A stretch of 30,442 nucleotides of DNA, taken from NCBI GenBank assembly GCA_937907055.1, contig CALCTW010000123.1:1-30442 (forward strand). The letters are read 5' to 3'. The stretch is from an uncultured Clostridia bacterium (lineage in GTDB: Bacteria > Bacillota > Clostridia > Christensenellales > Aristaeellaceae). The notes below the pieces were generated by a model. It had not been told where the DNA came from and ran no database searches. It saw only the letters and a list, made by a program, of their open reading frames with translations. How positions within the stretch are numbered: position 1 is the first letter of the stretch; every line of letters begins with the position of its first letter. A program made the position numbers and the translations under genes. Positions 7,824-15,598 of the stretch are shown in pieces.

Positions 7824-9203
7824 TTACTGATAGACCACCGCGTAATAGGTATCATCAAACGCGTGCGGATCGATCATCACCAGCGAATCGGGCGGCATCA
7901 CCAGATACCGCATCTCCCGGCAATCGGAGAAGGAACCGGCCGGCAGAGACCGCAGCCTTTCCGGCAGGATCACCACCTCCGCGCCGATGCCCTCAAAGGC
8001 GCTTTCACCAAGCTCCGTCAGCGACGCGGGCAACTGCAGCACCCCGTATGTATCCGCCATCAGCAGCACATCCGGCGCGCTGACCACCGGGCTGGCATTC
8101 CCTGCCGCGTCATAGGCTGTCACACGGCTGTGATACACTGTATTCGATACCTCGGCAGCGCTGACGGGCACACTGACCTCCACACTGATCGCTCCGCCGG
8201 TCGCCACGTCAAACGCGGTCACCTCATCGATGCCGTCTTCTTCATTCCACGTGGTCACGCGGATCAGCACCACGCCCACGTTATCCGAAGCCTCGCACAG
8301 CAGGCTGAAGCCTTCGGCATCCCGGCTCTCGACCGTCACCCGATTCACCAACGGGCTCTCTTCATCCGGGATCATATCCTCTCCCTGCTCCGTGCCCTGC
8401 ACCATGTCGGCATACACTTTCGTCGCCAGCTCGCCCCGGAAGGAGGAGGTTCCCTCCTTATCCGCCGGGATCTCATAATAGCGACAGATATAATAACCGG
8501 CATTATACGCGCCGTTCACCGTATACAGATCATTTTCCGTCGCCGCGCGCCAGTTCTTGTACACATAATGATACGGCCCGGTCAGTTCATACTGCAGATA
8601 GGCCATCTCCGCCGCGATGCATTCCTCCTCCGTGATATGACGGCCGGAGGCGTACTGCTTATAATAATCCATCAATCCCCGGATACGGGTAAAATAGGTC
8701 CACTGCAGACTGCCGAGGCCGAAGATCGCCGTGGTATGCCCTTCATTGATCAGCTGCTCGACCAACGCGTCCACTTCATACAAGTCGATCGGAACGCCGT
8801 TCGCGTCGTTTCCATAGATCGTTTTCCCTGCCCATTTTCCGTATTTCTCCCAGTGACCGCCGTCATATTGCAGCCCTTTCAGATGGCGCACATAGGTCAG
8901 CGTGGTCGTGCTGCTGTAGTTCATGGACTCAAAATAGCCTATATTGCCCTCACGGATATAGTTCGCGATCAGCCCCGCGGTGAAGGTCAGCTCATATCCG
9001 GCTGAAAGCATGTTCCTCGCCAGTACCGCCGCGTGAGGACGCTTTGCCGTTGAAATGGACGGCGCGTTCAGCAGATTATATACCACCATCTCGATCTCTT
9101 CATCGCTCATGGCCCGGGCTGTCGGAAGGCGAAATGACACGCTCCCAAGAAGCAGGATCACACTCATCAAAAACACGCACAGGCGCTTCAGTTTCCCTTT
9201 CAT
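7824..9203 (-). CDS. Secreted modular protein: lysozyme-like domain, GBS_Bsp-like domain, leucine-rich repeats
   Basis: This is a 459-aa exported protein. A signal peptide of about 31 residues ends near PTARA. Residues about 45-245 look like a phage-tail-lysozyme-type domain, with FTAGLIANYIREGNIGYFES (a probable acidic catalytic Glu), GLGSLQWTYFTR, MAYLQYELTGPYHYVYKNW and NGAYNAGYYICRYYEIP. Residues about 285-385 (NRVTVESRDAEGF through VYHSRVTAYDAAGNASP) resemble a GBS_Bsp-like beta-sandwich. The last 75 residues are BspA-type leucine-rich repeats, including LPASLTELGESAFEGIG. It probably cleaves or binds peptidoglycan at the cell surface. The ATG at 9203 is chosen because AGGAGG precedes it and the signal peptide then begins MKGKLKR. 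Domain names are from pattern recognition and not searched. Confidence 0.75.
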   Translation of the reverse strand: MKGKLKRLCVFLMSVILLLGSVSFRLPTARAMSDEEIEMVVYNLLNAPSISTAKRPHAAVLARNMLSAGYELTFTAGLIANYIREGNIGYFESMNYSSTTTLTYVRHLKGLQYDGGHWEKYGKWAGKTIYGNDANGVPIDLYEVDALVEQLINEGHTTAIFGLGSLQWTYFTRIRGLMDYYKQYASGRHITEEECIAAEMAYLQYELTGPYHYVYKNWRAATENDLYTVNGAYNAGYYICRYYEIPADKEGTSSFRGELATKVYADMVQGTEQGEDMIPDEESPLVNRVTVESRDAEGFSLLCEASDNVGVVLIRVTTWNEEDGIDEVTAFDVATGGAISVEVSVPVSAAEVSNTVYHSRVTAYDAAGNASPVVSAPDVLLMADTYGVLQLPASLTELGESAFEGIGAEVVILPERLRSLPAGSFSDCREMRYLVMPPDSLVMIDPHAFDDTYYAVVYQ

Positions 9204-9243
9204 CGTGTTCCTCCTTCTTCGGTATCGCTCATTCATGCTTTTT

Positions 9244-9272
9244 ATTCTATCACATTCCTTCCGAATATGGAA
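9244..9272 (-). promoter_or_regulatory. Putative promoter of the lysozyme/LRR gene
   Basis: Reading the - strand, TTCCAT (9272-9267), a 17-bp spacer and TAGAAT (9249-9244) lie about 40 bp upstream of the ATG. The -10 is good and the -35 weak. Confidence 0.5.
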
Positions 9273-9301
9273 TCCCGGGTTTGCGGGAAGCCCGTTTCTT
9301 C

Positions 9302-9544
9302 TTATCTTCTTCCCGTTCTTCCGTATCTTCTGCCGCCCGCGCGTCCGGCCTGCCGCTCTTCATCCGGGTCGATCTCCTGATCCAGCATCAGGATCGAGAC
9401 CGTCTCGCCCATTTGCGCGCGTCCGTCATTCCCGTTCAGCACAGGCGCGGCGATATTCCGGCCCTTCTTTCCCGTTTTCTCCGCGTTCGCGAGTGAAAAA
9501 GAGGCCAGGATCATCGTCAGAAAAAATATGCTCAAAATCTTCAT
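9302..9544 (-). CDS. Small secreted protein, unknown function
   Basis: This is an 80-aa open frame with a convincing signal peptide (MKILSIFFLTMILASFSLANA). The mature part is about 59 residues and hydrophilic: a middle segment (AAPVLNGNDGRAQMGETVSI) and a Gly/Arg-rich tail (RQAGRAGGRRYGRTGRR). AAAGGA lies upstream of the ATG. It ends in TAA about 30 bp before the promoter of the lysozyme/LRR gene, in the same direction, so the two could be expressed together. I recognise no family. The Arg-rich tail could be read out of a GC-rich spacer, so the gene is likely but unproven. Confidence 0.55.
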   Translation of the reverse strand: MKILSIFFLTMILASFSLANAEKTGKKGRNIAAPVLNGNDGRAQMGETVSILMLDQEIDPDEERQAGRAGGRRYGRTGRR

Positions 9545-9668
9545 CGTTCCGTTTCCTTTCCCGCAGTCTGTTTTCCGACTGTCTGCCCATAGAACGACCG
9601 ATCCCGCTTCCGCATTCCCGCTTTTTTGATATTTCTTCGCGCTTGTCCGTTTGTTTACATCTCTTCTC

Positions 9669-9697
9669 TTGATTTCCGCGTTTCACCGGCGTACAAT
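9669..9697 (+). promoter_or_regulatory. Promoter of the orphan helical protein gene
   Basis: TTGATT (9669-9674), a 17-bp spacer and TACAAT (9692-9697) give a good sigma-A promoter, 63 bp upstream of the ATG at 9760. Confidence 0.75.
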
Positions 9698-9727
9698 GAT
9701 CTTGGATTCCGTTTTTACCCTTGTCCC

Positions 9728-9744
9728 GCGCCGCGACGCGGCGC
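9728..9744. repeat. GC-only 17-nt palindrome in the 5' leader
   Basis: GCGCCGCG (9728-9735) and CGCGGCGC (9737-9744) are perfect inverted arms around one A. It lies between the promoter and the AAAGGAG ribosome binding site and would fold into a very stable hairpin just upstream of the Shine-Dalgarno. Confidence 0.7.
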
Positions 9745-9759
9745 AGAAAGGAGTCTCTC

Positions 9760-10161
9760 ATGGCATTGAAAGAAGATCTTCAGCACGATGTCAAAAACTT
9801 CGGCAAAGCATTCACAGCCTTTGGAAAAGGCTTTCTTCGCAGCACCAAACAGATCACCGACACGGTAAAGAACCGCGTTTCCGATGAAGCCGCGCCTGTT
9901 CCGGACGATAATGTCTTCAAGGACGGCACCTGGCGGGAGACCGCGCGCGAATTCGGCAAGGCCTTCACCGGTGTTGGCCGCAGCGTTGCATCCGCCGTCA
10001 CCGGCAAGCCGCTCACGGCTGCCCAGACCGCCGAGAAAGCCGATACCGAAATGAAAGCGGCGGTTCAGGAAAACGCCGCCCTCATCGATTCCGCGCTGGC
10101 AGAACAGGCGGAAGAACTGCGCAAACAGGATGAGGACGATCACTCCGTGATCCCTGAATAA
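9760..10161 (+). CDS. Orphan alpha-helical soluble protein, unknown function
   Basis: This 133-aa protein has no signal peptide or membrane segment. It is helical and charged, with two similar amphipathic segments: KNFGKAFTAFGKGFLRSTKQ near residues 12-31 and REFGKAFTGVGRSVASAVTG near residues 63-82. This suggests internal duplication of an FGKAFT(A/G)xG helix. The C-terminal third is acidic (EKADTEMKAAVQENAALIDS, then EELRKQDEDD). AAAGGAG precedes the ATG at 9760, a clear promoter lies upstream and a strong terminator downstream, so it is a single-gene transcript. The repeated amphipathic helix could associate with membranes or DNA, but no function can be assigned. Confidence 0.8.
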   Translation: MALKEDLQHDVKNFGKAFTAFGKGFLRSTKQITDTVKNRVSDEAAPVPDDNVFKDGTWRETAREFGKAFTGVGRSVASAVTGKPLTAAQTAEKADTEMKAAVQENAALIDSALAEQAEELRKQDEDDHSVIPE

Positions 10162-10193
10162 CTCCCCGGGACCCGTTTCCCGTGCAATCAAAG

Positions 10194-10240
10194 AACGACC
10201 GGAACAGCAGGTTTTTCCTGTCCGTCTCCGGTCGTTTTTA
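10194..10240 (+). terminator. Terminator after the orphan helical protein gene
   Basis: AACGACCGGA (10194-10203) pairs with TCCGGTCGTT (10227-10236), an inner CAGG/CCTG stem adds stability, and Ts follow. The stem probably also serves the convergent DUF2804 gene. Confidence 0.88.
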
Positions 10241-10248
10241 TTATGCCA

Positions 10249-11265
10249 TTATTGATCGATCTCAATACACCCCGGGCGTTCCCGGATCGTGATCGTGTTT
10301 CCTTTTTCGGGCGTCACCTCACCGGCAAAAACGCCCCAGATCCGCCTGCGGCGGCTCCACCAAAGCCCGGACGGAATCATCTCCGTATAATCAAACAACG
10401 GCTCCAGCTTCACATCGATCTCCCCGTTTTCGGATCTCACACGCCACGCGCCGTTCCCTTCCGTGTCCTTTTCCGGTTCGATCGTCACTTCTTCCAGCGG
10501 CTTCACCCTGCCGTCATAAAACAGCGCGCTTCCCGCGTTTCCTGCATCCTTCGCCGTTCCCGCCTCCACAGAAAAGCCCAGTTCCTTCTCTTCCGTCTCC
10601 GTGCTCATCACGGCAGCGCGGCGCTTTTGATCTCCGTGCCACACGCCGCAGCCTCTGTCCAGCACGGCAAAGGAATGGGACGGCGCGAACAGAAAAGCAT
10701 TGCCGCCCAGCATCACCACACCCTTGGCCCGCATGCCGCAGCTGATCTGCCCATACCTGAAGTATACCGGCCTTCTGCCCATCGGGACCGCGGTCACAAA
10801 GCTCTCACCGGCAGCCGGCGCGATCGTCACATCAAATTGCAGGTCCTGCTTGTTCCTGAAGTTTTCGGCAGCCCCGTAATAACGCCTCAGTCCGTTCTTG
10901 ATCTCAAAATGAATGCCGCGGTTCTTCCCGTTCACATCCAGCTTCTGAAGCCCGCGGTCAAACACCGCGTCCTGCCCCTGTTCCTTCGCGGTCAAAGTCC
11001 AGCGCAGCGTTTTGCTCCATTTTTCTTCTGCGTCCGTCACGGTCAGGCTGCCGGTCCGCTTTTTGCCCTTATCCCTGATCTCCAGTTCCAGCGCGTACCG
11101 GTCGCTCATGATCAGCACACGCTCCCATTCCCGTCCGGATCTTTTTCCGGCCCGGACGGCTTTCTTTTCATATTTCAGCACAGGCTGCCCGGCCCAGCCG
11201 GTCTGCACGAGCTCGCCGCGTTCGTTCAGCAGTGTACCCGCCATCAATCGCTTTTCTCCGTTCAT
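10249..11265 (-). CDS. DUF2804 family protein
   Basis: This 338-aa cytoplasmic protein has the pattern of DUF2804: an N-terminal LLNERGELVQTGWAG, a middle VPMGRRPVYFRYGQISC region rich in beta-strands, and a C-terminal SGLWWSRRRRIWGVFAGEV signature followed by a short IRERPGCIEI end. The biochemical role of the family is unknown to me. The ATG at 11265 is preferred over the frame's first ATG at 11346, because the promoter's TATAAT overlaps that upstream ATG and such a transcript would lack it. The ribosome binding site is weak (AAGAGA). It ends in TAA beside a shared terminator and diverges from the CotH gene. Confidence 0.75.
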   Translation of the reverse strand: MNGEKRLMAGTLLNERGELVQTGWAGQPVLKYEKKAVRAGKRSGREWERVLIMSDRYALELEIRDKGKKRTGSLTVTDAEEKWSKTLRWTLTAKEQGQDAVFDRGLQKLDVNGKNRGIHFEIKNGLRRYYGAAENFRNKQDLQFDVTIAPAAGESFVTAVPMGRRPVYFRYGQISCGMRAKGVVMLGGNAFLFAPSHSFAVLDRGCGVWHGDQKRRAAVMSTETEEKELGFSVEAGTAKDAGNAGSALFYDGRVKPLEEVTIEPEKDTEGNGAWRVRSENGEIDVKLEPLFDYTEMIPSGLWWSRRRRIWGVFAGEVTPEKGNTITIRERPGCIEIDQ

Positions 11266-11334
11266 CTGTTTCTCTTCTTCCCTTTTCAACCATACCGCGC
11301 GGATCCATTTCGCCCGCGTGATCTTCTCTTTATC

Positions 11335-11362
11335 ATTATACCACACGGCCCTTCAAATTCAA
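11335..11362 (-). promoter_or_regulatory. Promoter of the DUF2804 gene
   Basis: On the - strand, TTGAAT (11362-11357), a 16-bp spacer and TATAAT (11340-11335). It fixes the start codon by ruling out the ATG at 11346. Confidence 0.8.
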
Positions 11363-11406
11363 CCGCTCGCCTTTTTCCTTCCGATCGCTTAAAACCGCCG
11401 GTTTTC

Positions 11407-11436
11407 TTGACATCCCGGTTCCCGCAAGCATATAAT
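11407..11436 (+). promoter_or_regulatory. Promoter of the CotH gene
   Basis: Consensus TTGACA (11407-11412), an 18-bp spacer and consensus TATAAT (11431-11436), 43 bp before the ATG. A strong promoter argues that the TAG-containing gene is live. Confidence 0.88.
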
Positions 11437-11478
11437 CTGCCTGTAAACTCTTCGAACACCCAGTCAGGGGGTATATAT

Positions 11479-13470
11479 ATGATCCGTTCCCGCTTTCATC
11501 GTCAGTTCATCGCGCTGCTTTCAGTTCTTGTCATGCTGTTTTCCCTCCTTCCGGCTCCCGGAGCCGCGGCGGAAGAGGATCTTTCCGGCATCCTTCAGTT
11601 CAATGAACTATAGGTCTCCGCGTCCCCTTATTACAACACGCAGGGCTATGACTGGTTTGAACTGAAAAACACCACCCATTCCGCCCGCAATCTCAAAGGC
11701 TGGTCGGTCGTCCTGAACGGAAAGAAGGTCTTCACCTTTTCTTCCGGCTCCATCGGCGCGGGCGAATACCTGCGCGTATACTGCACAGAGGAGCCGCTGA
11801 AGAAGAACATTTCCACCGGCTTCCCACTTCCGGCGAAGGGCGGCACGCTCTGCCTGTACGATGCCGAAAGCACACTCGTCAGCCGTGTTACCTGGCCATC
11901 CCTTCCCGGCAATATCACCTACGGTCTCCCCGGTGATGAGGGCGCTTATCAGCTTCTTTCCGCTGCCACTCCCGGCAAAAAGAACAGCGCGGAGGGCTAC
12001 AGTGAACGCTCCGCCGCGCCCGTGTTTGAAACCGACCCCGGCTTCTATTCCGGTACGGTCTCAGTCGTCATCTCTTCGCCCGAAAACGCCGCCATCCACT
12101 ACACGCTGGATGGCTCCGCGCCCACCCTTTCATCGCCGCTCTACACTTCGCCGCTCACAATCTCCGAGACCACAGTCATCCGCGCCATCGCCAAAGCCGA
12201 TGACCGGCTCGCCTCTGCCGCCGTCAGCGCCACCTATTTTATCGGTCTGGACGCGGATTTCGTCATCGTCTCCGTCATCTGCGATCCGGAGGATCTCTAT
12301 TCCTCCCGCGGCATTCTGGTAAACGGCGGCAACACCACGCCCAATTATATGCAGGATTGGGAATACCCGGCCAATATCGAATACTTTGACGAAGAAGGCA
12401 GCTGTGTCATCAATCAATCCTGCGGCATCAAAGTCGCCGGCGGCATCTCGCGCGGCAAATCCCAGAAATCGCTGGCCTTCTTCGCCAGAAGCGCTTACGG
12501 CGATGACCTTTTCCGGTTCAATCCCTTCCCCCACCGCGATTATGATGCTGTCAAATCCTTCGTCCTCCGAAACGGCGGCTCCGAAGGCCTGGCGGATGGT
12601 CTGCGCTTCCGGGACGCCATGCTCACCTCCCTGGCGCTGGATTCTCACTGCCTTGTCACCGATGCCCGCCCCGTCCTTGTCTTCATCAACGGCAAGCTGT
12701 GGGGTCATTGCAATATCCGCGAACGCGCCAATAAATACTTCATCGGCGCGCTGGAAGGTGTCAGTGAAAAGGAGATCGATTCCATCGATATCCTCACGCA
12801 GGACGGCATCGTCAGCCATGGCAGCAATGACGATTACAAGGCCCTCAGCAAGTTCATGAAGACCCATGATCTGAACATCCCGGAAAACCTTTCCTATGTG
12901 TTGGATCAGCTGGATGTTGACAGCCTTTTTGACTGCGTGGCCTATCAGATGGCCGCCGGCAATATGGATCTGCACAACATGCGCTTCTACCGTGTACCGG
13001 GTGGCAAGTGGAAATGGATGCTTTACGATCTGGACACCGCCATGCGTCACACCGGCGCGCAGCCCATTGCCGATTTCACCAAGAAGGTCAATGAGACCCC
13101 CTCTGAAAAGTTCGATCACATCCCCTTCACCACCCTCATGCAGGTACCGGAAATGCGGGATCGCTTCCTGTGCCGGCTGGCCGAGATCCTGGAAAACTTC
13201 TTCACTTACGATGTCCTGTACACACGCGCCATGGAATGGCATGACGCGCTGCAGCCCATCATCCGCTACCACTGCACACGATGGACCTCTCTCACCCCCG
13301 ATGGCTGGGAAAAGAACATCCGCGACAAGCTGCTCATCATGCGCCAACGCCCCGCCCTCATCCCGGAACACATTCAAAAATACTTCAAGCTCACCGATGC
13401 CGAGACCGAAGCCTACTTCGGCGAATTCCTCAGGCGCAACGCGGAGATGCTGACCCTGTATCCGGATTAA
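11479..13470 (+). CDS. Secreted CotH-kinase protein with lamin-tail and chitobiase-C domains, one in-frame TAG
   Basis: This is read as one 663-codon gene in a single frame, with TAG at codon 45. A signal peptide of about 31 residues ends near PGAAA. A lamin-tail domain follows: FNEL, the TAG, then VSASPYYNTQGYDWFELKNT and GWSVVLNGKKVF. The TAG therefore falls inside the first conserved strand of this domain. Residues about 180-255 (PVFETDPGFYSGTVSVVISS, HYTLDGSAPT) match a chitobiase C-terminal-like domain. The rest is CotH kinase: GGISRGKSQKSLAFFAR, FINGKLWGHCNIRERANKYF, GNMDLHNMRFYRV and KWKWMLYDLDTAMRHTG. It is probably a surface or extracellular protein kinase-like enzyme. AGGGGG precedes the ATG. 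Strong promoter, TAA stop and terminator are all intact. Confidence 0.85.
11611..11613 (+). other. In-frame TAG read as sense (CotH codon 45)
   Basis: The frame reads N-E-L-TAG-V-S-A-S. The homology to lamin-tail domains starts before this codon and continues after it. The next base is G. Confidence 0.8.
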
Positions 13471-13514
13471 GACCATCGTCTCATCCCACCCGCTCCCCGG
13501 AATTCAACGATCAT

Positions 13515-13566
13515 AATAAATGACCTCCCGGCGATGCTTTCCACCGCCGTGGGGTCATTTATTTCA
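13515..13566. terminator. Terminator after the CotH gene
   Basis: AATAAATGACC (13515-13525) pairs with GGTCATTTATT (from 13553), and an inner CGGCG/CGCCG pair closes the loop. A/T runs flank both sides. Confidence 0.82.
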
Positions 13567-13662
13567 CAATGCCCACATGATTTTTACTAAAATCGCCTCC
13601 CATGGGAATAAACCCTCCTCTTCCTTCGTTCTATTGATGAAAACCATCCCGGAGGTCACATT

Positions 13663-15168
13663 ATGAAACGTTGTCTGCTCCTGCTCCTTTCCCTTTTGCT
13701 CCTTTCCGGCGCTTTCGCGCTCGCGGACAACGCCGGGGAGGACCCTTTCCCTGCCCTGTACCCGGAGGGGCACACCGTGCTCTCCTCCGCCGTTTACGGA
13801 AACAGCGCCGCCGCCGTCCTGCGCGGCCCAAACGGCTGCTTCCTCACCATGCTGCAAAAGCAGGACACCCAATGGCGCGTCCTGTTTGAAAACCCACGTG
13901 CCGTAACGGAGGATTGCACCGTCTATTTGGACGCGGAGGATATCCTGATCCTGTCCATCCCCATGGGCGAATGCACGTCTGAGCAGTTCTATTTCACCCT
14001 GTAGGATGAATGGCGTTTATCCTCCGTGATCCGCTACATTCAGACCCTGTATCCGGAAGATGAGCCCAACACCGAAGAGCACGCCGCCCTCAAGAACGGG
14101 CTCTTATGCAGAGAAACGATCTGCACCAATGAGAATGACAACATCCTCGCCCGTCACAGCAAGGCCCCCCTGCCCGATGTGCTGACCGAAGAAGAGCATC
14201 TGCTTTCCGCGTTTTGCTGGTACGAGCCCGGCTTTAACGGAAACGGATACCTGACGGATGACAGCATGTGCGTCTCCGATACGATCCTGCGCAGGCTCTT
14301 TGCCGTCATCATTCCGGCAGATTATGCTTATGTAGCTGGTCTTCTGGCTGATGAGACCCTGCAGTTTATCGCGGACAAGCCGAATGGAGACCGCGTGCTG
14401 CTCTGCTGCGTCTATGACGATCCTCAGGCCGAATGGTAGATCACAGAAAGCACACCGCTCCCGGCCGGAACGAGGATGGGCATCGAAAACTTCACCACCA
14501 CCATCAATCTCGGCCTGCAGGGTGTCGGCTTCAGCATCACCCGTTATGACAACGGCCAATGGGGTGCCTCCGGCTATCTGAATCAAGGCCTGTGGTTTGA
14601 TATCGGTCCCTGCTGGATCGGCGAAGGCGGCTACTGGTGGAACACCTCCCCCGTTATCGGCGACACGCCCTGGAGCGATATCACGCGGATGGACTGGTCT
14701 CTGCTTCCCGGCAGTTTCGAGGAAGCAGCTTCCCTGATCGATCCCGCGAACTGGGCCACCCCGAACAACCCCAATCCTGCCGATCGTCTGCACCTGCGCA
14801 AAAAGCCCGATCAGAGCAGCGATTCGCTCGGCAAATACTACAACGGTACGCCTGTTCGTGTGCTTGAACGCGGCAGGGAATGGACAAAGGTGCAGATCGG
14901 CCGACAAACCGGTTACATGATGACCAAATACCTCGCGTTCGGGAAGGATATCAACCGATACCTCACCGCGCTCACAGGCAAGGTCCAGTCCCGCCCCATG
15001 ATCAATGTCACGTGGGACGGCGCGCTGCCGGAGGCCGTGCCGGGCTACCGCTCCGCCGAATGGGTCATCATCGGCGTCATCGACTCGGATTGGTATCTCA
15101 TCTGGCAGCCTGATCTCAATCGCTTCGGCCGTGTCCGTCAGTCGGAACTGTGGGACGGCAACGGCTGA
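13663..15168 (+). CDS. Secreted SH3b-domain protein with two in-frame TAG codons
   Basis: This is read as one 501-codon gene, with TAG at codons 114 and 259, all in one frame. A signal peptide occupies residues 1-21 (MKRCLLLLLSLLLLSGAFAL). The N-terminal half is beta-rich, with short strands ending in W-x-L (ENPRAVTEDCTVYLDAEDIL, then FYFTL, TAG, DEWRLSSV). The second TAG lies in DDPQAEW, TAG, ITESTPLPAGTRMG. A bacterial SH3 domain occupies about residues 370-425 (LHLRKKPDQSSDSLGKYYNG, VRVLERGREWTKVQIG, GYMMTKYLAF), and a second SH3-like stretch follows. SH3b domains usually bind cell-wall peptides. GGAGGT precedes the ATG. It ends in TGA followed by a strong terminator. The three open pieces would make no sense as separate genes. 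Confidence 0.85.
14002..14004 (+). other. In-frame TAG read as sense (SH3b gene codon 114)
   Basis: Context is F-T-L-TAG-D-E-W-R-L. The WRL strand continues the pattern of the preceding residues. The next base is G. Confidence 0.8.
14437..14439 (+). other. In-frame TAG read as sense (SH3b gene codon 259)
   Basis: Context is A-E-W-TAG-I-T-E-S-T-P-L-P. The STPLP segment is a frequent motif in this type of protein. The next base is A. Confidence 0.8.
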
Positions 15169-15199
15169 TCCACTTACACTCCATAACCCGTATATGCTG

Positions 15200-15231
15200 A
15201 ACGCCGCGGATCTTTCTTCCGCGGCGTTTTT
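15200..15231 (+). terminator. Terminator after the SH3b gene
   Basis: AACGCCGCGGA (15200-15210) pairs perfectly with TCCGCGGCGTT (15218-15228) around a TCTTTCT loop and runs into Ts. Confidence 0.92.
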
Positions 15232-15271
15232 ATGATGCTTACCCCTCAGTCAAAAAGCTTACCGATACAAC

Positions 15272-15303
15272 AAAAAACGCTGACCTTTTTCAAGATCAGC
15301 GTT
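15272..15303 (-). terminator. Terminator of the tRNA-Lys unit
   Basis: On the - strand, AACGCTGA pairs with TCAGCGTT (arms 15303-15296 and 15283-15276), followed by six Us from the A-run at 15272-15277. Confidence 0.85.
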
Positions 15304-15305
15304 CA

Positions 15306-15381
15306 TGGTGCGCCATCAGGGACTCGAACCCGGGACACCCTGATTAAGAGTCAGGTGCTCTACCAACTGAGCTAATGGCGC
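15306..15381 (-). tRNA. tRNA-Lys (anticodon CUU)
   Basis: This is a 76-nt cloverleaf including an encoded CCA end. The acceptor is GCGCCAT/ATGGCGC, the D-arm GCTC/GAGC, the anticodon arm CCTGA-CTCTTAA-TCAGG with anticodon CTT after U33, and the T-loop TTCGAGT. The T-stem CCGGG/CCCTG has one C-U mismatch (second pair from the outside). It has its own promoter and terminator. It reads AAG, so it is not the tRNA that decodes UAG. Confidence 0.96.
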
Positions 15382-15406
15382 ATACATCACCTTGGATGCA
15401 GGAAGA

Positions 15407-15434
15407 ATTATAGCACGATTTTCCCCCTTGTCAA
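15407..15434 (-). promoter_or_regulatory. Promoter of tRNA-Lys
   Basis: On the - strand, consensus TTGACA (15434-15429), a 16-bp spacer and consensus TATAAT (15412-15407), 26 bp before the tRNA. Confidence 0.92.
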
Positions 15435-15440
15435 TACTTT

Positions 15441-15466
15441 TGCGAAAAAATTTCGCACTTAAGTGC
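15441..15466. repeat. Two overlapping palindromes upstream of the tRNA promoter
   Basis: TGCGAAA-AAA-TTTCGCA (15441-15457) is a perfect 7-bp inverted repeat. GCACTTAAGTGC (15455-15466) is a perfect 12-bp palindrome sharing its edge. Both lie just upstream of the tRNA -35. The role is unknown. Confidence 0.6.
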
Positions 15467-15533
15467 CAAACAACATACAATCGGACACTTCCTTATTCAT
15501 TATTCCCGCCATCTGCATAAAAACAGTTATTCA

Positions 15534-15569
15534 TAAAAGCCCCGCTGCCGGTAAACCCGACAGCGGGGC
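15534..15569 (-). terminator. Terminator of the repeat-stalk DUF6273 gene
   Basis: GCCCCGCTG (15539-15547) pairs with CAGCGGGGC (15561-15569). AAAA at 15534-15537 gives a short U-run for - strand transcripts. It lies 30 bp beyond the stop codon. Confidence 0.75.
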
Positions 15570-15598
15570 AAATACATGTTATGAAGGTTTATATTGGA

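Noticed and set aside
10243..11478. The + strand open frame running into the CotH gene from 10243
   Set aside because: It is antisense to the DUF2804 gene. The CotH start is set at 11479 by the consensus promoter, the AGGGGG site and the signal peptide.
15306..15381. The tRNA as the UAG suppressor
   Set aside because: Its anticodon loop is CTCTTAA, giving CUU for the AAG lysine codon.
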